A stretch of DNA of 13,676 nt from Nitrospirales bacterium (lineage in GTDB: Bacteria; Nitrospirota; Nitrospiria; Nitrospirales; UBA8639), in assembly GCA_029261305.1 (NCBI GenBank), contig JAJDBO010000355.1:1-13676 (forward strand), in the 5' to 3' direction. The translations under genes were made by a program, and so were the position numbers. Shown one piece after another: positions 1 to 6,710 of the stretch; positions within the stretch are counted from its first letter, which is position 1; each line of letters opens with the position of its first letter. Below the pieces are notes generated by a model, which was not told the DNA's origin, made no database searches, and worked only from the letters and a program-made list of their open reading frames with translations.

Positions 1-491
1 CTGAACATTTCGGGCAGACAAAAACTCTCATCACTAAACACAGTCTCCGTGATGCCCTGGCCCAAGACAAAACACGTATTCTCCTCGTAGAGGACAATAT
101 GGTGAATCAAAAGGTGATCATACGCACCTTGGAAAAACTCGATCATCGGGTTGATGTCGTGATCTCCGCCGAAGAAGCCATCGCTGCGGTTCACACCCAT
201 TCCTACCATTTGATTCTGTGCGACCAATGGCTTGAAGAATGCGATCAACATTCCCGCACCCACCTTGAAGAGACACTCATACAGTCCGACATACCCATGA
301 TTCTTATGACCAATGCACCAGATCACATTGATGACCAACCACCTACTCAAAAACCGGTCGTGGGCATCCTATGCAAACCAGTCACAATCAAGGATCTGGC
401 CAATGTCATTACCTGCTGGGGCACCAAAGATCGTGATACTTCCATGTGTAGAGAACCTCTCACTACGGCTTCTGAAGAAGTAAGCATTTAA
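1..491 (+). CDS. Hybrid histidine kinase, C-terminal receiver domain (5' end outside window)
   Basis: The reading frame is open to the left edge (first full codon at base 3), so only the last 162 residues are visible. After a linker reading LITKHSLRDAL, a CheY-like receiver begins at RILLVEDNMVNQKV, the wording typical of receivers at the end of large hybrid sensor kinases. The acidic pair is E30/D31, the phospho-acceptor is D74 (LILCDQ), the switch threonine is T103 (ILMTNA) and the lysine is K125 (LCKP), counted from base 3. The usual MPxMDG after the aspartate is replaced by QWLEECDQ, so the phosphorylation loop is divergent although the core residues remain. An internal ATG at 99 is not a credible start because it would cut off the first beta strand. 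Stop TAA is 34 nt before the next kinase gene, suggesting one operon. The sensor and kinase parts cannot be assessed here. Confidence 0.85.
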   Translation, partial: EHFGQTKTLITKHSLRDALAQDKTRILLVEDNMVNQKVIIRTLEKLDHRVDVVISAEEAIAAVHTHSYHLILCDQWLEECDQHSRTHLEETLIQSDIPMILMTNAPDHIDDQPPTQKPVVGILCKPVTIKDLANVITCWGTKDRDTSMCREPLTTASEEVSI

Positions 492-525
492 GACTTTACT
501 TTTCATTCGCAGCCGGAAAATACTT

Positions 526-2643
526 ATGATCCCTTCCCCACTGATCTTACTCGTTGATGATTCGCCCGAAGACCTCGCCATATATCGACGATTTCTTACC
601 CAAGAATCGCCCACTTTGTTTTCCTTTCTTGAAACGAAAAGTGCAGAGGAAGGGCTGGCTCTCGCTCGATCCCAACAACCCGACTGTATTTTGCTCGATT
701 TCAATCTTCCAGAAATGACCGGCATTGAGTTTATGAAACGGTTACCAACCCATGAAGGAAAACCCTTGATGCCTGTAATCATGCTCACCGGGCAAGGAAA
801 CGAGACTGTGGCAGCCAATTCGATTAAAAGTGGAGCAGAGGAATATCTGGCGAAAAATTCACTGACCCCTGAGAGACTAGCTCTGACGATAATGGGAGTT
901 TTGAAAAAGGCCGCCATGGCTCAATCGATGAGAGAGCACCTGGCACATTTGAACATTTCAAAAACACTCCATGCCGCAAGTTCCTTATCTGAATCCGCTT
1001 CCACATTGATCCAAGAAATTGGAACCGGCATGGATTGGCAATTCAGTGCCTTATGGATTCTTGAATCGGACTCCAAAAATTTTCGTTGTGGGGGAGTCTG
1101 GCAAGATTCCGCAGGCCACTACAATGAATTGGTGCAAGCAACGCAAGACCTCCGCCTGAGTCCTGGCGAAGACCTCCCCGAACAAGCTTGGAAAAATGGG
1201 AAAGTTGTTCACCTTCCAGACCTTAACCTCGCTACTCAGGTCCCTCGAATCCATATGGCTCAGACCGTAGGATTATTTGGAGCGATCGCTATTCCCTTAT
1301 ATCGTTATAACGAAGTCGCCGTCGTACTGGAAGGGTGGTATGCTCATCATTGGCAAGCCACTCCAGAACGATTTGCTATGCTCACTGCCATTGGGCAACA
1401 AATCACCAAATTTTTGGAACGCCAACACATCGAGCAAGTTCTCCGACAACGAGAATTTGAATATCGCCTGGTCACTGACCATATCCCCGCCCTCATCGCC
1501 TCCTATGATGAACAGCGGCGGTATCGATTAGCGAATAAGTCTTACCAGGAATGGTTCCATCAACCAGAAGAGAACATCCTCGGACACCATGCCAAAGAGG
1601 TGTTAGGGGAAAAACTCTATGCACAGGTGTGCCCTTACATGGATCAAGTCTTAAGTGGGCAGGTGGTCAATTTCGAGTTACGCGCCAAAAATGCGGAGGG
1701 GACCAATTGCTGGCTCCAAGCCACGTATGTGCCGGATTTCGACGAAAACCGGAGAATCAAAGGATTTTTTTCCCTCGTCAACGATATTAGCCAAGGGAAA
1801 ATCACGGAAAATCGTCTCCGAAGTCAAACTGAGGAATTAGCCAGATCCAATGGGGAATTAGAACAATTTGCCCATATCGCGTCTCATGATTTACAGGAGC
1901 CTCTTCGGAAAGTTCAGGCCTTCTCGGATCGATTGCGATCTCGAGCAGCGAACCTCCTTGGACCACAAGAATTAGAGTATTTGGATCGGATGCACAAAGC
2001 CACCAATCGGATGCAAACACTCATACAAGACCTTCTCGCCTTTTCCCGTGTGGGCACGAAACCTCAGCCCTTTCAATCCCTTGATTTACAACACATTGTG
2101 GCCGAGGTCTTGACAGATTTGGAAACATTAATTACTCGCGTCGAGGCATCAGTCGAATATGACCAACTTCCCTTCATCGAGGGCGACCCCACACAAATTC
2201 GCCAACTATTTCAAAATCTCATTGGAAACGCCCTGAAATTTCATAAAATTGATTCAGTCCCACACGTTCGCATTTTTTGTGAATCCCCCTCCCCGATGCC
2301 TAACACTTCTACAGACAACATCCCCGTATATCGCATTGGCGTTCAAGATGACGGGATTGGCTTTGAGCAGCAGTATGCCGATCGCATTTTTGGCGTCTTC
2401 CAACGATTACACGGACGTGACGAATATGAAGGAACCGGGATCGGCTTATCCATTTGCAAAAAAGTTGTGGAACGTCATGGGGGCACCATTTCGGCGACCA
2501 GCTCTCTCGGAAATGGGACCACCTTTTGGATCACATTACCGACAAGGCAAGAGCATCCACCAAACAAAAAAACGGATGACACAACAATACCGTTAAATCC
2601 GGAGCAGCGCCTTAGAGAACCCCTTGTGGGGGTTGCGCAATGA
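526..2643 (+). CDS. REC-GAF-PAS histidine kinase with phytochrome-type H-box
   Basis: This 705-residue cytoplasmic protein has no membrane segment. Its domains in order are: receiver 1-125 (D11/D12, phospho-acceptor D58 in LLDFNLPEMTG, T88, K110); GAF-like region about 150-300; PAS about 311-430, ending in the usual NDIS wording; HisKA with phospho-accepting H454 in ASHDLQEPLRKV; and HATPase_c with N-box N564/N568, G1 box DDGIGF (609-613) and G2 box GTGIGL (636-641). All catalytic motifs are intact, so it should autophosphorylate. The SHDLQEPL H-box belongs to the phytochrome-like kinase class. However, the GAF-PAS order and the absence of a PHY domain argue against a bilin photoreceptor. The N-terminal receiver means another kinase, perhaps the hybrid kinase just upstream, can feed it phosphate. 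The start ATG is 34 nt after the preceding stop. No strong Shine-Dalgarno is seen. The signal sensed is unknown. Confidence 0.9.
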   Translation: MIPSPLILLVDDSPEDLAIYRRFLTQESPTLFSFLETKSAEEGLALARSQQPDCILLDFNLPEMTGIEFMKRLPTHEGKPLMPVIMLTGQGNETVAANSIKSGAEEYLAKNSLTPERLALTIMGVLKKAAMAQSMREHLAHLNISKTLHAASSLSESASTLIQEIGTGMDWQFSALWILESDSKNFRCGGVWQDSAGHYNELVQATQDLRLSPGEDLPEQAWKNGKVVHLPDLNLATQVPRIHMAQTVGLFGAIAIPLYRYNEVAVVLEGWYAHHWQATPERFAMLTAIGQQITKFLERQHIEQVLRQREFEYRLVTDHIPALIASYDEQRRYRLANKSYQEWFHQPEENILGHHAKEVLGEKLYAQVCPYMDQVLSGQVVNFELRAKNAEGTNCWLQATYVPDFDENRRIKGFFSLVNDISQGKITENRLRSQTEELARSNGELEQFAHIASHDLQEPLRKVQAFSDRLRSRAANLLGPQELEYLDRMHKATNRMQTLIQDLLAFSRVGTKPQPFQSLDLQHIVAEVLTDLETLITRVEASVEYDQLPFIEGDPTQIRQLFQNLIGNALKFHKIDSVPHVRIFCESPSPMPNTSTDNIPVYRIGVQDDGIGFEQQYADRIFGVFQRLHGRDEYEGTGIGLSICKKVVERHGGTISATSSLGNGTTFWITLPTRQEHPPNKKTDDTTIPLNPEQRLREPLVGVAQ

Positions 2644-2686
2644 AACCATCGCCCAATTTGGTCGCCGTGTATGAAGGGACGTCCTC

Positions 2687-3973
2687 TTGGATTGCTCACC
2701 AATGAGCGACACCACTTCCATTCTTATGAAAGAAACCCCTCCAAAGGGAAATACGCAGGCCTACCCTGACCGCATTAATATTCTTCTAGTCGAAGATGAT
2801 GAAGACGACTATATTCTCACCCGAGACGCGGTCAAGGAAATGCAAAACCCGGCCTGCGACCTTGAGTGGGCTTCGACATTTGAAACAGGGCTCCACATCT
2901 TCCATCAGCACCGCCATGATCTCTATTTATTTGACTTCAGACTTGGCTTGCATACCGGCATCGATTTACTACGAATTGGCGCGGCCAGCGAGAACCACGC
3001 TCCCATCATTCTGCTTACAGGTTCAGGCGGAGAATTAGTCGCAGCCGAAGCTTTGCGATTAGGAGCAGCCGATTATATGACCAAAAGTCTCCTATCCTCG
3101 AAAAGCCTGCATCGAGCAATGACCAATGCCCTGGAAAAAACCCACCTGCGACAAACACTCACGGAACACCAACATCAATTGGAACACACGAATCACGTCC
3201 TCACGAAAAAAAATGAGGAAATTCAACGATTTTATCACACACTCGCACACGAGCTGAAAACCCCATTGACTGCAGCGCGAGAGTTTACGGCAATCATGCT
3301 TGATGAGTTAGCTGGGCCTCTCACGTCGGAGCAACGAGAATATCTTCTTATCTCCAAAGAATGCTTGGGACAAATCACAACCCAGGTGAACGACTTGTTG
3401 GATATTACTCGACTCGACACCGGAAAATTGAGCATTGAGCAAAAGCAGGAAGATCTCGCATTGCTGATTTCTCACGTGGTCACAACCATGAGGACCACTG
3501 CCCAACACAAATCCATTGAAATCTCAATATATCCGCAACTCGATAGCCCCATAGCATGGATCGACCACTCTCGCATGACTCAAATATTGACCAATTTATT
3601 GAGCAATGCTGTAAAATTTACCCCCACAAGCGGTACCATAGATGTGACCATTTCTGAACACCAAGACAGTCCGTCCAATATTCAAGTATCTATTCGGGAC
3701 TCGGGATGTGGAATCGCACCTGAACATCTCGATCACATTTTCGACCGCCTATATCAGGTGGAAGGGGGACATACACGGATTGGGAAAGGCTTGGGATTAG
3801 GATTATCCATCACTCGAGAACTCGTGAAGCTACACGGAGGACAAATTGCCGTTCATAGCCAATTAGGCCAAGGCACCGAATTTATCATCACCGTCCCAAA
3901 AGAGAACCCCGCAATCATTCATCTCGCACCCAACCATGGAGTTTCACATGAAATCCAAAATTCTGCTTGTTGA
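2687..3973 (+). CDS. REC-HisKA-HATPase hybrid response regulator/histidine kinase
   Basis: A 428-residue soluble protein if translation begins at TTG 2687, or 423 residues from ATG 2702. The TTG has AAGGGA about 7 nt upstream, whereas the ATG has no visible Shine-Dalgarno, so I prefer TTG. The receiver (about 30-145) has D37/D38 and phospho-acceptor D83 in LFDFRLGLHTG. A short coiled-coil-like linker (about 150-180) precedes HisKA with H188 in LAHELKTPL. HATPase_c follows with N303/N307, G1 DSGCGI (338-343) and G2 GKGLGLGLSI (366 onward). All catalytic motifs are intact. The receiver subclass (FDFRLG, LTGSGGE) closely resembles that of the HD-GYP-like protein at 6711. Such REC-kinases relay from an upstream sensor because they lack an input domain. 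The gene ends inside the next one (26-nt overlap), indicating translational coupling to a single-domain receiver, its most likely phosphate target. Confidence 0.9.
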   Translation: MDCSPMSDTTSILMKETPPKGNTQAYPDRINILLVEDDEDDYILTRDAVKEMQNPACDLEWASTFETGLHIFHQHRHDLYLFDFRLGLHTGIDLLRIGAASENHAPIILLTGSGGELVAAEALRLGAADYMTKSLLSSKSLHRAMTNALEKTHLRQTLTEHQHQLEHTNHVLTKKNEEIQRFYHTLAHELKTPLTAAREFTAIMLDELAGPLTSEQREYLLISKECLGQITTQVNDLLDITRLDTGKLSIEQKQEDLALLISHVVTTMRTTAQHKSIEISIYPQLDSPIAWIDHSRMTQILTNLLSNAVKFTPTSGTIDVTISEHQDSPSNIQVSIRDSGCGIAPEHLDHIFDRLYQVEGGHTRIGKGLGLGLSITRELVKLHGGQIAVHSQLGQGTEFIITVPKENPAIIHLAPNHGVSHEIQNSAC

Positions 3974-4334
3974 AGACGATGAAAAAATTGTCAAAGCCCT
4001 GACGATCCGACTCAAAAGCCAAGGATACGACGTTGTAGCGGCCTATGATGCCGTCATGGCCACAGCCAAGGCCATGGAACACCATCCAAATGTGATTTTA
4101 CTGGATATCTCCATGCCCGGAGGAAACGGCTTTACCGTGGCAGAACGATTGCGTGATTCCTCAATTACCGCAGACATACCTATCATCTTCATTACGGCCA
4201 GCAAGGAACCTGGACTTCGAGAACGAGCCAAAGAACTTGGCGCAGTGGCGTTCCTGGAAAAACCATTTGAAGCACAAGAACTCCTCTCCCTCATGCAGCA
4301 TGCGCTTGCGGGAGACACGGCACCGGCTTTCTGA
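3948..4334 (+). CDS. Single-domain response regulator (CheY-like)
   Basis: A 128-residue protein consisting only of a receiver domain. D10/D11 are the acidic pair, D53 in VILLDISMPGGNG is the phospho-acceptor, T83 (IIFITAS) the switch residue and K105 (FLEKPF) the conserved lysine. There is no DNA-binding or enzymatic output, so it must act by protein-protein contact or as a phosphotransfer intermediate. I chose ATG 3948 because GGAG lies 6 nt upstream. An in-frame ATG at 3936 would add MEFH but lacks a ribosome-binding site. The start lies within the last codons of the preceding REC-kinase, so the two proteins are probably made together and function as a kinase/receiver pair. No U-tract terminator follows the stop. 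Confidence 0.9.
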   Translation: MKSKILLVEDDEKIVKALTIRLKSQGYDVVAAYDAVMATAKAMEHHPNVILLDISMPGGNGFTVAERLRDSSITADIPIIFITASKEPGLRERAKELGAVAFLEKPFEAQELLSLMQHALAGDTAPAF

Positions 4335-4446
4335 CAATACTTTTGCGCGCCTTCCTCCAATCGCACCTCACCAAAGCCTGTTATCCACCCTGATGATCCA
4401 GGAACTTGTAGCCCGTCCCTTTTTGTTAGTTACTAGAAAGAAGAAG

Positions 4447-4463
4447 GCCAGAAAGATTCTGGC
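4447..4463. repeat. Perfect 7-bp inverted repeat, possible operator
   Basis: GCCAGAA and TTCTGGC flank the three bases AGA. The 17-nt palindrome lies in the 4335-4570 intergenic stretch, about 75 nt before the candidate promoter of the riboswitch transcript. There is no T-tract, so it is a poor terminator. Its size would suit a dimeric regulator site. No coding sequence is credible in this gap: a 42-codon basic ORF near 4394 has no supporting signal. Confidence 0.35.
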
Positions 4464-4537
4464 ATCCAAGCGACCAGCCACAAGCGACAAACAAGCCCCG
4501 CAGCCTCCCCCAAATGCCTAGTTTTTAAATACTCCCT

Positions 4538-4564
4538 TTAAGATTTTATCGAGAAGACCGATAC
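4538..4564 (+). promoter_or_regulatory. Candidate sigma-28 (FliA-type) promoter for the riboswitch transcript
   Basis: TTAAGATT, an 11-nt spacer and ACCGATAC match the enterobacterial sigma-28 consensus (TAAAGTTT, N11, GCCGATAA) at 6 of 8 positions in each half with the exact spacing. A start site 6-8 nt downstream would fall near 4571, where the riboswitch aptamer begins. The same TTAAGA, 14 nt, CCGATA arrangement recurs at 6518-6543. The sigma-28 consensus of this organism is unknown, so the call is tentative. Confidence 0.35.
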
Positions 4565-4570
4565 ATCTTT

Positions 4571-4672
4571 CTACAAGGTGACAAAGGCAAACCATCCGAG
4601 AGGGTGGGACGCAAAGCCAAGGGACCTCAATTGGGAATCATCATTCCCAGGGTACGCCTGGCTGCCACGATA
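4571..4672 (+). ncRNA. Cyclic-di-GMP-I (GEMM-I) riboswitch aptamer
   Basis: The conserved GEMM-I core is readable directly: AAGGCAAACC, then hairpin CCATCC-GAGA-GGGTGG (4592-4607, GNRA tetraloop, one wobble pair), then GACGCAAAGCC. The second arm carries a 7-bp stem TGGGAAT/ATTCCCA (4632-4638 with 4643-4649) nested inside ACC/GGT. Its 3' strand reads GGTACGCCTGGCTGCC, the usual closing and tetraloop-receptor side. A short P1 can form between GGTG (4577-4580) and TGCC (4663-4666). By manual alignment to the Vibrio Vc2 aptamer, the base before GCAAACC that corresponds to G20 is G. That predicts c-di-GMP rather than the A20 cGAMP variant. The aptamer is followed within about 20 nt by a terminator and then three response regulator genes, so it should set their expression. 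The exact 5' and 3' limits are approximate. Confidence 0.92.
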
Positions 4673-4691
4673 ACTAACGCTGGCATCATTG

Positions 4692-4733
4692 CGCCCATTC
4701 CTAGGACTACACAGGATGGGCGTTTTTGTTTTT
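4692..4733 (+). terminator. Intrinsic terminator, expression platform of the riboswitch
   Basis: CGCCCAT (4692-4698) pairs with ATGGGCG (4716-4722), extended by CCT/AGG after one bulged T. The loop is ten bases, and TTTTTGTTTTT follows at once. It lies between the aptamer and the first response regulator start (4768), so it can only serve as a conditional terminator. GCGCCCA (4691-4697) can alternatively pair with TGGGACGC (4605-4612) of the aptamer core, with one bulged A, giving a plausible antiterminator that is incompatible with the ligand-bound fold. Confidence 0.88.
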
Positions 4734-4767
4734 GGTGATTGTGTTCAGTCACAAAGGAGATGCCAGT

Positions 4768-5235
4768 ATGTCCTCAACACGACTCATTGAACCGGTTCTT
4801 ATTGCTGATGATGATACCGACGATTGCCTCATTACCATGGAGGCCTGGGAAGAAACCGGACTCGGCAATGAACTTCGTTTTGTGCAAGACGGCGAAGCAT
4901 TAATCGATTATCTCTATCATCGCAAACAGTATTCTGACCACGACACCTCTCCTCGTCCAGGACTTATTCTCCTCGATCTCTCCATGCCGAGGAAAAACGG
5001 GTTGGAAGCCCTGGCAGAAATAAAGTCCGACCGAGGGCTTCATGGTATCCCCATCATTGTACTCAGCACCTCCCAAGCGCCAAAAGAAGCTTCAGAAGCC
5101 TACGCCCTGGGAGCCTATGGATTCGTGACCAAGCCAGCAACGTTTCACGAATACTTGCAGGTCATGCGCGATGTACGACAAGCATGGCTTGACTTGAAAA
5201 GCCCTTCGACGGCTACAACTTCAGCGGGCCGATAA
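4768..5235 (+). CDS. Rcp1-like single-domain response regulator (first of three)
   Basis: A 155-residue receiver-only protein of the Rcp type, the family named for the partner of the cyanobacterial phytochrome Cph1. Diagnostic traits are the triple acidic start (D14-D16) followed by DDC, the LRFVQDGEALIDYL block, a long loop before the phosphorylation site, and D70 in GLILLDLSMPRKNG. The switch position is S100/T101 and the lysine K122 (FVTKPA). The ATG at 4768 is preceded by AAGGAG at 8-nt spacing. An upstream in-frame TTG at 4726 lies inside the terminator T-tract and is rejected as a start. The protein has no output domain, so it should pass phosphate or bind a partner. It is the first gene after the c-di-GMP riboswitch. 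Its stop codon overlaps the Shine-Dalgarno of the next paralogue, implying tight co-translation. Confidence 0.92.
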   Translation: MSSTRLIEPVLIADDDTDDCLITMEAWEETGLGNELRFVQDGEALIDYLYHRKQYSDHDTSPRPGLILLDLSMPRKNGLEALAEIKSDRGLHGIPIIVLSTSQAPKEASEAYALGAYGFVTKPATFHEYLQVMRDVRQAWLDLKSPSTATTSAGR

Positions 5236-5247
5236 GGAGACGATGTT

Positions 5248-5754
5248 ATGGCAACGTCACAACTGACAGCAATGGCAACGGACACACAACCCAAAACCAT
5301 TTTAATGGCCGATGACGACCCCGATGATTGCCTCCTCACCCAGGATGCATGGGAAGAATCCGGCAGTCCCCATACCTTGCGATTTGTTCGAGACGGCGCA
5401 GAGCTGTTGGACTATCTGAATCATCGTGGCAAGTTCTCGGACTCAGAAGACTATCCCCTTCCAGGGATGATTCTGCTTGACCTGAATATGCCAAGGAAAA
5501 ATGGGCATCAAGCCCTGAAAGAAATTCGAGACCATGAGGTCTTCCGCCATATTCCCGTCATCGTGATGACCACCTCAATTGATGAACAGGATACCCGCCG
5601 GACCTATGACTTAGGCGCGAATGCCTGCATGACCAAACCTCGTTCGGCTCAAGAGTTTCATACCATCGTCGGTGCGTTAAGCCTATATTGGGCAGGGATG
5701 GTGGAACTCCCCTTTGAAAGAAATGAACCCGTTTGGGATGTGACATTTAATTAA
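5248..5754 (+). CDS. Rcp1-like single-domain response regulator (second of three)
   Basis: A 168-residue receiver-only protein paralogous to the genes on either side. The acidic cluster is D22-D24, followed by PDDC and the paralogue signature AWEE. LRFVRDGAELLDYL precedes phospho-acceptor D78 in MILLDLNMPRKNGH. The switch residue is T108 and the lysine K130 (CMTKPR). The N-terminal 15 residues ahead of the first strand are longer than in the first copy. ATG 5248 has AAGGAG (5234-5239) 8 nt upstream, overlapping the previous stop, so the genes are coupled. No DNA-binding or catalytic output is present. The partner kinase is not determined by sequence. The phytochrome-type kinase at 526 is the most natural candidate in the window. 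Confidence 0.92.
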   Translation: MATSQLTAMATDTQPKTILMADDDPDDCLLTQDAWEESGSPHTLRFVRDGAELLDYLNHRGKFSDSEDYPLPGMILLDLNMPRKNGHQALKEIRDHEVFRHIPVIVMTTSIDEQDTRRTYDLGANACMTKPRSAQEFHTIVGALSLYWAGMVELPFERNEPVWDVTFN

Positions 5755-5769
5755 ATAAGGGAAAACGAA

Positions 5770-6336
5770 GTGATTTCTATTAAGACTGCCACATCCACTA
5801 GACAAGATACTGCTGAAGAGCTGGTAAACCAGCCTTCTCTGGTGAGGATTCCATCGGGTCCTACCAAGAAGTCACAATTATGCCTGGCTCAAGGCCATCA
5901 CACAAAGGTGACGATTTTGATGGTTGATGATGATTCCGATGATTGTCTCCTTGCCCAAGAGGCATGGGAAGAGATCAAAACCGAAAATGAACTGAGGTTT
6001 GTTCATGACGGGCAGGAAGTACTGGACTATGTCTATCACCATGGGTCCTACTCCGAGCCACAATCTTCTCCACGGCCAGGCATTATTTTGCTAGACCTTA
6101 ACATGCCGAAAAAGAATGGGCATGAAGTGTTAAAAGTTCTTAAGACCGATCCTCAGCTTCACACAATTCCCATCGTCGTCTTTACCACCACAAAAAACAG
6201 TGACGAAATTTTTCGCGCTTACCAAGAAGGGGCAAATGCATTTATGACGAAACCGACTTCGTTTGAAGGATTTCGAGATACCCTTTTGGCCGTAGATCAT
6301 TACTGGTTGCACCTCGTTCAACTTCCCCGCGCCTAG
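5770..6336 (+). CDS. Rcp1-like single-domain response regulator with N-terminal extension (third of three)
   Basis: 188 residues from GTG 5770, which has AAGGG about 8 nt upstream and lies 15 nt after the preceding stop. Residues 1-45 form a polar, probably disordered extension absent from its two paralogues. The receiver starts at TILMVDDDSDDC (D53-D55). Phospho-acceptor D109 lies in IILLDLNMPKKNGH, with T139 as the switch and K161 (FMTKPT) as the lysine. The paralogue signatures AWEE and LRFVHDGQEVLDY are retained. A start at ATG 5920 would begin in the middle of the first strand and is unlikely. The extension may give this copy a separate partner. No terminator with a U-tract is seen after the stop. 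Confidence 0.88.
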   Translation: MISIKTATSTRQDTAEELVNQPSLVRIPSGPTKKSQLCLAQGHHTKVTILMVDDDSDDCLLAQEAWEEIKTENELRFVHDGQEVLDYVYHHGSYSEPQSSPRPGIILLDLNMPKKNGHEVLKVLKTDPQLHTIPIVVFTTTKNSDEIFRAYQEGANAFMTKPTSFEGFRDTLLAVDHYWLHLVQLPRA

Positions 6337-6710
6337 GATCGCCAACACCCATCTCGCATTGCCAACTCAGGGCTCTCCTGGTCCCTACACTGTCATTTCT
6401 TTCCTTGTGCCCTCTTGACCAACAAGGCCCATAGGCTGTCACAGGCTCTCAGCAATATTGATCCCATCTCAGTCTAGAGCTTCGCCATTTTCCCGTGGAT
6501 TCAACACTCCTAGCACCTTAAGAACATTCTAGGAACGCCGATAAAACATTGTGAGTCAAGTCGGGGAAAAGTCCACAAACACCAAATGACCATCACCCTC
6601 TATACAGAATAGGGACCAGAATCAGGCCACAAAAACATGAGGCTTTCTCAACGGCATTCTCATGAATAACACCCATCCAAATTTTTTGGTGGAATATAAC
6701 GAGAAAATTG
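6337..6710. other. Intergenic region with little recognisable content
   Basis: About 370 nt without a credible gene on either strand. I see a 6-bp inverted repeat CCTTGT/ACAAGG near 6395-6420 without a T-tract, and the sigma-28-like element at 6518-6544. There is no second GEMM core, no tRNA and no mobile-element ends. The predicted leader of the following gene would be about 160 nt, long enough for regulation, but no known RNA fold is evident. Confidence 0.5.
6518..6544 (+). promoter_or_regulatory. Candidate sigma-28 (FliA-type) promoter
   Basis: An exact GCCGATAA (6537-6544) follows TTAAGAAC after 11 nt. The -35 half matches TAAAGTTT only 4 of 8, but the TTAAGA, 14 nt, CCGATA geometry is identical to the element before the riboswitch. 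It lies 167 nt upstream of the HD-GYP-like gene in otherwise empty sequence. An exact GCCGATAA also occurs by chance in coding DNA at 5228, so the octamer alone is weak evidence. Confidence 0.35.

Noticed and set aside
369..917. 182-residue minus-strand ORF
   Set aside because: Antisense shadow of the kinase at 526, which has full domain motifs on the + strand; the minus product shows no recognisable domain.
4394..4521. Small basic ORF of about 42 codons between the receiver gene and the riboswitch
   Set aside because: No ribosome-binding site and biased, low-complexity wording; overlaps the inverted repeat.
4726..4767. Longer start (TTG 4726) for the first Rcp-like regulator
   Set aside because: It lies in the T-tract of the terminator, has no ribosome-binding site, and adds a hydrophobic stretch not found in the paralogues. 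ATG 4768 has AAGGAG at good spacing.
5228..5235. Exact GCCGATAA, a sigma-28 -10 octamer
   Set aside because: It is formed by the last codons and stop of the first Rcp-like gene, has no -35 partner, and would put the start site on the next ribosome-binding site.
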